A DNA stretch of 64,000 nucleotides from Chlorops oryzae. Taxonomy: Eukaryota > Arthropoda > Insecta > Diptera > Chloropidae. A program made the translations under genes and the position numbers. The notes under the pieces were generated by a model that had not been told where the DNA came from, did not search any database, and was given only the letters and a program-made list of their open reading frames with translations. The stretch covers positions 61,888,229 to 61,952,228 of the forward strand of contig CM035806.1 in NCBI GenBank assembly GCA_020466095.1, read 5' to 3'. Shown here piece after piece: positions 46,385 through 55,678 of the stretch (its first letter is position 1; each line of letters begins with the position of its first letter).

Positions 46385-48538
46385 ATGGAAATGGTAAAAG
46401 CTTCTCCAGAAGGTCAATATGACGTTCATTTTGGTAGCGTCAAATATGTTTGTTTTTCAAAACTTGTCTCGTGCGTTTTAGTAGATTTGTCGTTTAGTTC
46501 TGGAAGTGGAAGCTCTTGTAAAGAAGATGCGAAAGGCTGTAGTACTGATGATGGAAATGATTTAGATAAGGCTTCAGCGAACAGTGCTCCCAGAAGTCGT
46601 GAAATAAAAAGAGGAAGTCAAATTGTTTTGCCTCAAAGAGTTCTTTATGCCTTTGATAAATTCAAATTGAGTGATCGAGGAATAATGCACATAACAACAG
46701 CAATTTTTGCATCATTGAATATTAGTGCGCACGACATAATATTAAATCGTACCACAATTCAAGGACAAAGAAGGCGGATGAGAAAAGATAGAGCTGCAGA
46801 AATCAAAAATAATTTTAAGGTAAAAGCTAATCGCTTAAGCTATTTATGTGTAATTAATGTTTTGTAACGAGTGTTTGCAGGTTGAATTTGGCATTTTGCA
46901 CTGGGATGGGAAAATTTTACCACAAATAACTGGAAAAGAAAAAGTAGATAGGCTGCCTATTTTTGTTAGTCATGCAAACGGCGAACAATTACTTGGTGTT
47001 CCGAAATTACCATCTTCTAAAGGGATACAAATAGCTGAAGCTGTTTATGATTTGGTAGAAGCTTGGACTTTAAGTGAAAATATCGTTGCGTGCTGCTTTG
47101 ATACAACTGCATCGAATACTGGAATGTTGACAGTGCCGTAGCAATTCTGTTTTGCGTTGAGGAGCAAAATTATTTTTTTAATTTGCGTGGGGGGTGGGAA
47201 AATTATTTTTTTTAATTTTAAGGTCTATTTTAATTAAAACCACATTACATGCACGCTTTCAATGCATGTTTTTTCGAATGTCATTTATTTATTCTCCTTT
47301 TTTAATTTTTTTCATGGGCAAAAACAAAAATGCGTGGGGGGGGGGGGGAAAATCCCCCTCTTTCCCCTATGGTTACTAAGGCACTGAATGTTGAATGGAG
47401 CAGCTGCATTATTGGAAAAAATGTTGGGAAGATCTTTATTGTATATGCCATGTCGTCACCATATGTACGAGCTTGTCCTACGAGCCGTTTTTGAAAGTGA
47501 ATTTCCAATATTTAAAACCTTTGAGTCGAATTGGAAGAATTTAAATTTAAGCTATTGTGAAATATTTGAAGAAATCAAGTTTAATGCTCTATTCGATAAA
47601 AAAGATATTATAACAAAATTTTGCAATGAACAATTGAAGAAACCAATTTGCAGAGAGGATTATCGTGAATTGCTAAATTTGACCACAATTGCGCTTGGCA
47701 CTAGTTCCAGCGCAAAGTTTCGCCATCCAGGTCCAATGCATCATGCACGCTGGATGTCTAAGGCGTTGTATACCATTAAATTTTATTTATTTAGGAGTCA
47801 ATTATCCCTAACATTGTCGGAGAAGAAAAAGTTGGCAAATGTTTGCAACTTCATTCTTCGTTTTTATGTTAAAGCTTGGTTTAAATGTCCTATAGCTCCA
47901 GAAGCTGCATACTTAGACTATTGCTTCATGCAAAGTATGTATCAAAATCTGAAAATAAATAAGAAACATTCAGAAATTGTTCTAAAAGAAATGAGCAACC
48001 ATTTGTGGTACCTATCAGAAGAAAGCATTGAACTATTATTCTTTGATGAAAATATACCGTTGGAAACGAAACTGAAAATGAGTGACAGATTAAAAAGCTT
48101 CATAGCAATTGCTGCAAATGATGGAAATAAACCTTTGATTGGCCATAACGATGCTGAATTTGAAGACGGTATCAGCGGTAGTGCTAAACGTCAAGTCAGA
48201 AAGTGTTGAAGAATTTCTACAAAAACCTTTTGATTCTTTTATATCGATCAACACATTGCATTTTTTGAAAGGTTTAAGATATCATTGGACTTTTTGAGTC
48301 TAACACCAGATAAGTGGAGATGTAACGAAGGCTATAACCGCGCATCAAATATATTGTTTGGGTTAAGAGCTGTCAACGACACGGCAGAAAGAGGCGTAAA
48401 GTTATTCGAAGAATTCAATAAGCTACTGACTACAGATGAGCAAGATAAACAGTACTTATTACAAGTTGTAATTGATTACAAGAAGAAATTTCCGACTTGT
48501 ACGAAAAAAGCTTTAGCTTCCGAAACAGTTTCGCATTA
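46385..48538 (+). pseudogene. Decayed DDE-type transposase-like gene, C-terminal part
   Basis: Three homologous blocks line up on the plus strand. Block 1 (46385-46819) is polar with a SQIVLPQRVLYAFDKFKLSD segment. A 61 bp intron follows (GTAAAA at 46820, TTTGCAG to 46880). Block 2 (46881-47130) has HWDGK and CCFDTTASNTG, whose Asp residues are candidate catalytic positions. Block 3 (47395-48538) has CRHHMYEL, RHPGPMHHARWM and NDTAERGVKLFEEFN. This set of motifs is known from a family of uncharacterised transposase-like proteins common in arthropods and cnidarians; the superfamily name is uncertain to me. The gene is broken by a hAT MITE (47131-47386), a frameshift near 48175 and a homopolymer frameshift near 48265. 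The expected N-terminal domain is missing upstream but lies inverted at 48600-49095. Confidence 0.7.
47131..47386. mobile_element. hAT-type MITE inside the transposase-like exon
   Basis: The TIRs are CAGTGCCGTAGCAA and (inverted) CAGTGCCTTAGTAA. The 8 bp direct repeat AATGTTGA lies at 47123-47130 and 47387-47394. Removing the element plus one duplication leaves one continuous reading frame of the host exon, an independent confirmation of the borders. It contains a run of 12-14 G near 47335-47348. Confidence 0.95.
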
Positions 48539-48599
48539 AAAAAAACCCAAAACTTTTATTTTTTGTGTTACGATAAGTTATTTTTGAAAAAATATATTT

Positions 48600-49095
48600 A
48601 ATTTTTGTCTCTCAGGGACGTTAAACTAAAATAAAATCGTCCTTTTTGCCTTTGGTTAATTAAAAACTGTTTATCAGTTTCGTTTTTCATTCTTGTCAGA
48701 GCATCAAAAAGAGCAATGTCGAACAACTCGTCTAAGATTTCCAAAAACAATTTTTCTCGTTTAATTTGTCCAGGATTTCAACGGTTTTTGTTTTTGGTTA
48801 TCGATACCCATTCCTGATGAATTTTAAATAATTTTATTACGCAATGCTTTTCAGTTTTAATTGCAATTCGTTATTTTATCTAAAATAAAGATGCTTCGCG
48901 TACAGCCAATTTTGCACTTTCATTTTTAGTCATGAGTGCAATGTTGTGGTTATAGAAAAACATCGCTAAAACCGGTTTGTTGGAAGGTAATTTCGCCCCA
49001 AGAATTTGAGACGACTCAGATCCCACTAAATAAATTTTGGAACGACGATTCTGACTCATGTTCAATGTATTTCTTGGACTATAAATTGTAAACAT
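48600..49095 (-). pseudogene. N-terminal domain of the same transposase-like family, opposite orientation
   Basis: The minus strand opens with NMSQNRRSKIYLVGSESSQI and LPSNKPVLAMFFYNHNIALM (48880-49060), followed after frame breaks by LFKIHQEW, FLEILDELFDIALFDAL and FLINQRQKGRF (48600-48850). I recall this order from the N-terminus of the same family whose C-terminal part is at 46385-48538. Here it is convergent with it. Either an inversion split one gene or two truncated copies lie tail to tail. Confidence 0.55.
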
Positions 49096-49104
49096 ATTGC
49101 ATCA

Positions 49105-49366
49105 GTGATGCCAGGTTGAATGATATTTCCCTTTTAAAGGGATATTTTGAACAATTTTTAAAAAGAAAACCCACTTCAAATCTTTGAAAAGGGATTTTCG
49201 ACACCATTATTGGAGCTGTCAAATAATTAAAATATCAAAGTTGCATAGTTGCATAGTTGTAAGAATTTTACGTAATTATTGAACAGCCCCTTTCTACAGA
49301 AAAAAGAGTAAAAGGGATTTTTGAGTCACCGAGGGAAAAGTTATTTCAAAAGGTTGGCCACACTTA
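49105..49366. mobile_element. hAT-type MITE, 8-9 bp TSD
   Basis: ATTGCATCA is duplicated at 49096-49104 and 49367-49375. The termini GTGATGCCAGGTTGAATGAT and (inverted) AGTGTGGCCAACCTTTTGAA are imperfectly matched, with AAAGGGATATTT / AAAAGGGATTT inside. Confidence 0.75.
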
Positions 49367-49375
49367 ATTGCATCA

Positions 49376-49821
49376 TATAGGTTTATCGAGCGTCCGAAGA
49401 GGGAATCGCATGGGTCACACTCTTACCCCTAAGTATAAGCGAGTTGTGCTTATTTCGATATGTTTTAGTTTTGCAATGGTCACATAAATGAATTCTTCCG
49501 TAGTATTTAACTCACCTCTCGCCAAATATAAATGAAAACATTGTATAATGAGCTATTTATCAGCATTGTTAAATGTTTGAGACCCCAGTCAATTTCTTGC
49601 GGACGCTCTTGCTGATTAATGTTAAAGCGTCGGCGTTGCCATCTGTCTATTTTATACCTAATTAAACATTTGTTGCATTAAAGGTAGAAAAAATACATTT
49701 ACGTTTTATTTACAAGCTTATGAATAGATAACGTCAACCGATTTTAATGATTATAGTCTCAAAAAATTTGTCTTTAATTTACGTCTTTAGCACTTGAGTC
49801 GAAATTTTAATTTTTTTAGGG
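49376..49821. other. Left flank of the LTR element
   Basis: Unique-looking AT-rich sequence; nothing recognised. The target duplication of the LTR element cannot be tested because the right end of the array is outside the window. Confidence 0.35.
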
Positions 49822-50240
49822 TGTAACGAGGTAAAATTTTGAGTAGCACAAAAATGTTATCCTCGTACATTTAATACAACCGTACCATACCAGTTAATAA
49901 AACCTTTTCACCCTTAGCCGGATTTTGTGCACCCTAACGAACTACTCCCATTATTATTTTTTTTTATTATTCATATTATATTTTGTATTTGTAATAAGAA
50001 AAAAAAAAAAACAACAACAAAAAAAAAAAAAAACAAAGAAAAGAAAAGAAGAATATGATTATTATTATTTGTATTATTATCACCAAGAGCAGAAAGCCAA
50101 ATTAGTATTATTATTGTTATTAAATTCAAAAAAAAAAAAAGAAAACAAAAAAAAAAACAAGACAAAACCAAATATATATATATATAATAAATAAACAAAA
50201 GGAAAATATATATGCATTAAATTTAGGGGAGAAAATATCT
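49822..50240 (+). repeat. LTR copy A, clean first part
   Basis: From TGTAACGAGGTAAAATTTTG to about 50240 this matches 59410-59822 almost base for base, including the AAAAACAACAACAAAA and TATATATATAATAAATAAAC tracts. The rest of the LTR in this copy is only recognisable through heavy noise (next entry). Open frames here (poly-Lys, poly-Tyr type) are artefacts of simple sequence. Confidence 0.9.
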
Positions 50241-51597
50241 CAAAATAAAATCAAAGGAAAGGAAGTTTAAAAAATCAAAAACATTTTTACGAAAAAAAAA
50301 ATTTTTCAGCGTTTTAAACCACCCCAAAACATAATATTTGACACGGAAAAACCGGCTTAACCTTCAAGGTCACCCAAACCAAACAAAAGAACCCCGGTTT
50401 TCACCCCAAAAAAGCAGAATAAATATTTCCCAGCGTTTTGAACCCCCCAAAACGCCGCAATATGTTCCGGCTTTTGAACCACCAATTAAACGGAAAATAA
50501 AAACCATTTCGGAATTTCGCTATAAAAAAGGCACCAAAAAACCAAAAAAGTTTAAAGTTTTAATTTCGAAATTTAAATAAACAAGGGGATACAAAAAGGC
50601 CTTTCACAAGGAATAGTTTTTTCACCCGCCGTTTTGGCACCCTAACGATACTCATAAAAATTTTTTATTCATAATTTTTGATTTTTTTACCCAACAAAAA
50701 AAAAAACCGGAAAATTGTTTTTTTTAATTTCAAGACAAGAAATTAAAAGTTTTTAATTCAAAAAAAAAGGAAAAAAAAAACGAACCAATTTTTTTTTTAA
50801 TTTCAAGATTTTATTGAAATTAAATTTAAGTACCTCCACTTTTCAAATTGGATTCAATAAAACCATACCGTAAGGGCCCCATTTGGAGCTACTTCCCGAA
50901 AAACATTTTCTCTTGCAAAAAGCGACCGGTCAGGCTCCCAAGGTCCCCATTTCCCTCTGATTTTAAAGCCGGTTTGCACGGCCACATTTTCGCCAAGGAA
51001 TATTTCCGGAGCCGTTTTTTTGCCACGGCACCCCGCACCAGCAATATTGTTTGGGGAGCGTTTCCGGCCTTGAGTCAGGAATGCGGGACTATACCCGGCC
51101 CACAGCGGATTGAGCTTTTATTTGGAATACTCGCCCGTGTTTGGGTTGTTTTCGGAGGGAGCATTTCTTTATGGTGCGATTTGCCCGCTCCGGGGATTTT
51201 CCTGCGGTTTATCTGTCCTTTTGTTCTCCTATTCCCCAGGAAATTTGTGAATTTTTCCTGAATGCGGGTTGCCGTTTATTCAGGGAACCCATACCTGGGA
51301 ATTCTTTCCGTACACCTTTTGGCGGATCAGTTTTCTGGCGGATGGGGGCTTTTAATTTAGAAACTGAATAACTTTTTCCCCTGGTACCTCCCCACGTCAC
51401 AATGGAAACCAATGGATAAAAACGATTGGCTTTTTTGGTGTCCGGCAAACCATTTGCGTGGCAATGCGTTTACAAATTTTTTTTCTTTTCTTTTTAGATT
51501 AAATTCTGATCGGGACTTAAATTTTTGGCGAACAATGATATCTGGAATGCGCCGAAAATATTCGTTTCGGCTAGTTCAAATCCCAAAAGTGACTGTT
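50241..51597 (+). other. Corrupted version of LTR end and antisense integrase leader
   Basis: This stretch is alignable to 59822-61590 but with very frequent substitutions, indels and homopolymer expansion. For example, CAATATTGTTTGGGGAGCG at 51040 corresponds to ATAATTGTTTGGGGAGTCG at 60884, and GTGCGATTTGCCCGCTCC is shared. It runs to the block that begins the capsid-like frame (AGTTCAAATCCCAAAAGTGA near 51570). The clean sequence then restarts at 51598 from GGCCTTGAGTCAGGAATGCG, so the segment is represented twice. It most likely comes from unpolished gap filling. Confidence 0.8.
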
Positions 51598-51970
51598 CGG
51601 CCTTGAGTCAGGAATGCGGGACTATACCCTGTGCTCTCACTTATGCTGGTATTGATTGCTAGTGTTAGTTCTGGAATGAGCTCGTCCCAGTGTTTGTGGT
51701 TGTTTTCTGTGTATTGGGCCAGCATTGTCTTTATGGTGCGATTTGCCCGCTCCGTGGGATTTTCCTGCGGTGTGTAGGGTGCTGTCCTCTGGTGTGTTAC
51801 TCCTAGTTGCGCCAGGAAATTTGTGAATTTCTTGCTCGTGAACTGCGTGCCGTTGTCCGTTACTAGTGTCGTAGGGACACCATACCTGGCGATGATTCTT
51901 TCTCGTAGCACCTTTATGGCGGAGTCAGTTGTTGCTGTGCGGAGTGGGGCAATTTCTACCCATTTAGAAA
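51598..51970 (-). pseudogene. Antisense integrase fragment, copy A
   Basis: Near-identical to the 3' part of the antisense block in copy B (60910-61282). On the minus strand it encodes the integrase core segment with TDNGTQF and TPQENPTERANRTIK, so it is inverted relative to the element's own pol at 55679. It ends where homology to pol stops (ATTTAGAAA). Downstream are about 170 bp of leader with a T-rich acceptor-like tract, then the capsid-like frame. Confidence 0.9.
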
Positions 51971-52187
51971 CGTAGAATATACTTTTCTCCCGTGGTGACT
52001 GGCGATCCCCACGTACAGCAAGCTGAGCAACACAATGCCGAGTGAAGAAACAGATTGGCAGTTTCTTCCATGGTGTCCGGCGAACACCATGTAATGCAAG
52101 CTGAGCATATGCGTTTACTAAATGCATTTTTTTCTTTTTTTTTAGATCTATAATTAAAACTGAGTACGAGGACATTAAATAATTAAC

Positions 52188-55100
52188 ATGGCAGAACAAT
52201 CAGATGCATCAATAGGAATAGCGCCAGAAAATAGTTCAAGTTTCGAAGCTAGTTCAAATCCCAAAAGTGACAATGAAAAATCAAGTTCTTATATTAAAGA
52301 GTGGTTAAATTCACCACCATCTGTGGTCGGAGTCGCCATACGCTTCCGACTATCCTTCCGGCAAAGACGTAGTCAGAAAAGTTGGCGTTAACACAACGCA
52401 ATACACAACCTTCTCCTCAGTGACTTCATCGTACATAACCATGTGGGAAACAGTAAAATCGTCTCAGAGTTATACACCTGTTCAAAATCCATTGCAGTTA
52501 GTGTCCACCGAAGAACGATATAAGGCTTCCGAACCCACACAGGAGCAGTTGTCAAAAGTAGCCGAACGCATTCAAAAAGGTTACGAACAAGGTTTATACG
52601 TTTTCACGCGGTATGAGGGATTTCTCACTAATCATCAACACTACGCCAAACTGTTGAAATTGCGAACTATGGGATCATCCGTTGGCGTCAACCTTAATTG
52701 TGTTGTATCAATCCAACCTGAAATTTCTGACCCCAATCAAGATACATCGTCCCCATCCAATTCAGGTGGATCCAGCACTTCTCCCGATAATCCAGGCCGT
52801 AGTATTGACATCCCATCGAGTGAACAACCAGTCCCTGCTGCAAGTCAGGCACAACCATTGGTTGCAAAAAACAAAAATTTCTTACGTGCCTATCAGGGTG
52901 GTGACATCATCTATGGCACCTGAAACTGAAGAATCACTGGGCTCCCACCGTTCGCAAGCATTCACGATAATTTCTGAGACACTGAGTGAAAACACTCCTT
53001 CGTTTGTTAGATCATCTATTAAGAATCTCTTAATGAAGGACCCTTCCATCGGATAGGCCATCGCAAATGGTATGAGCAAAGATTCTTCAACAATTTACGA
53101 TGTTGCTCCAATGATGAGAAACCTGCTTCTTGCCCATTCAATATCCGGCCAGTCTGCTTCCGTTGACCCCACCACCGCTCAGTTTATGCGCAACACAATA
53201 ATGCAGTCAGGTCAGGTTAACATTTCTCGCGTTCCATATGTACGTCGTACTTATACATTACTAGCCACACCACTCGACATGTTTTTGGCAATGACGCAGG
53301 GAAACAGACTTAGTGTTCCACTCGCTCCCCCGTTTAGTTCCGAGCGTCTTGATGCGGACTGGATAGCTGTTCCTGTCGATAACACAATATTGGCCGGTGG
53401 CTACTTGCGCGAATACATAGCTTGTTTCTTCGATTCTGGGCTGACATATGGTACTGCCTCTTACGTCCAACAATATACTACAGATGCCCCAGATCTACTC
53501 AACGGTAAGAGCACTAACATGCCTGCATCTACAACTGTCCACATCGCTGGACCTAAGCATGTTATGCTGGTTTTTACGGAAATGGCTGCTTTGGATGCCC
53601 ATCTTCAACGGAATTGTTCGGTGTGACCATTCCAATATACAAGGCACTCAGCAAGTTGTTCCGGTTGACTTTGGTGCAGTGTGGGTTGAACATTACACGT
53701 CGGCAAATTTATTAAATATACAACATTACCTGTCACTCGCCTGGGATGTTTTGCGGAAGGTGGCCACCGTGGAGGGAACAGCTGCCCGAGCATTGGGACG
53801 TTCATCCGAAATGATACTAGCAAACCGTCCGGGACTATACATCCACCCCAACAAAGAACAGAAAGGATTTAATAACAATGTCCCATTGTCAGGAGCATTT
53901 CAGCTTTCTTCATACTCCCATGACAGTTTTGTTCCAATCACTGCAAATAGTCGCTTTCTCAGTATAACCAAAAACCACTTTTCTCAAAATGGAATCGCTG
54001 AATTAAGAGAGTTAATATATGGTTATAACGCTGCGTCCCTGTCATCGGCTCATTTACCCCCGTCCGGATAAGCCAAAATAGCATTCGATAATGGTGGCAA
54101 CCCTGTTATTGTAGATAGAATTCCATCTCCTTCCAATTCTACGCCAATGTATTACGTTGGAACCACCAGTTCGATGGTCCGAGTCGCAACTATGGTTGGA
54201 CTAATGGATAGAGGTAGTTCGGAGTATTCATTCTATAATGTTGCGGCGATTTCCTCTTGGCTCCATCAAATATCTGTGGCCACGCTTCTCAACTTCTCGA
54301 CCTACTTGCACAACAACGATACACCAACCCGCGATTGGGCAGGGTACATCGATATATGGCCGTCAATATCTAGGCGTGGTGAGTTGGTCGATATGAAGTG
54401 CAACTTAGTCGGGAGATTTTTCGGTCACATAGTGGCTTATGACATGCACGAGAGGGGCGAAATTGGGACATGGCGTGGATACCCGCATATTATTTCGGCC
54501 TGTACCCATACAACACCCAGGAGTGGTGGTCGAATAGTCCAGCTCCATTCTATGCAACTATTCAATGGCTCGAGAAGTTAAAGCTGTCTAGCTCGCCACC
54601 CCAAATAATGCCATTAACTGTCACGCTAGCCTACAGTCAACCCATAGAATGTACCCCGCTTAACACAGAAGCGATAAAAATTAAGACATATATAACAACA
54701 ACTAACGATGCTGAGAATTTTTACCACAAATACTAGATATAACACCAGGCCTCCAAATTCCGACACGATTCAAAGGATCGTGGGTTGAACAATACCAGTT
54801 TCTTTCGATGCACGCAACTGGGAGACTGCCAGCTAATAGACGACTACTATGCAGCACTACACCGACAGAAGGAGTATATGTGTTAAATAACGAAAACATA
54901 TTTAAGAGAAAGTTGTATATAATAGACAGTGATGCTACTCGTTCTGCTTGGGAATACACGAAATTCATAGTATCAAGCATCGACTTTCCTGATCCACCAT
55001 CAAGCAACAGTAAACCACTTACGTCTGTGAAGCGAATTGGAGGTGATGGACCGACAACATCGAAGAAGGCAAAGTCTGACGGACCACAACATCGACCAAA

Positions 55101-55582
55101 CCACCTGATGGAAAAACCGCTGCCTCAAAAAACTCAACAAACGCGGGCGCCGCAGACAAAGAACCGAGCAACGCGACGTCCAGTGCGACGACATCAAATG
55201 CGCAGGAGACTCCTCACAAGGAAGTCACTCCCGCAACACCGAATGTATAAACAACTGCGATGGACAGTACTGTGGGGTATGGGTCCCACAATCCGGGACG
55301 GAGGGATATTCGGGACGAGGCGAGAGATTCCGAGTCCCCTTCCTTAGGTCGCCTCCTGGTCCCATAAACCTAGACCCTACACCTAACCTGGCCCACAACC
55401 CCCCACGGGCAGGGATCCTGGGGGGAGACCCCTGGGTTGAAGGTTTCACGTTTCTGGGGCGATGTACCACGATTTGGCCAAACCGGCCGATCTGGATTGT
55501 TCGTGGCCTATTTACCTACATTACAGATCCATCATTATATGCGGCCACCATCAAGTTGCCAGCGAACTACTCAGATATTTAA
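52188..55582 (+). pseudogene. Virus-like capsid gene, copy A, frame-broken
   Basis: This is the homologue of 61503-64000 and extends beyond what that copy shows. Relative to copy B it has small indels near 52320-52340, 52868-52880, 53590, 53635, 54457 and 54734, so the frame changes repeatedly. It also has the two in-frame stops that copy B has. The part after 54682, not visible in copy B, contains a compact segment (54735-55020) and a polar Lys/Arg/Gln-rich stretch (55020-55250), and closes at a TAA at 55580-55582. It has no retroviral gag hallmarks: no major-homology-like region and no CCHC knuckle. Length and composition suit a dsRNA-virus coat protein (toti-like), inferred by general resemblance only. 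The junction to retrotransposon sequence lies between about 55350 and 55680. The indels may be sequencing errors. Confidence 0.6.
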
Positions 55583-55678
55583 CTCAAATACAAGCACTGT
55601 CTAAGAAAGAAGGAATACAGATGGAACCAAGCAAGCCGTGACGCATATCCTAACCATTCAAATAGCCTAGGGCCGAGT

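Noticed and set aside
49925..50198. Frames rich in Lys or Tyr/Phe, also at 59513-59858
   Set aside because: They are simple A/T tracts inside the LTR.
50338..51606. Frames in the corrupted leader
   Set aside because: The sequence is a noisy version of 59822-61590, so frames there have no meaning.
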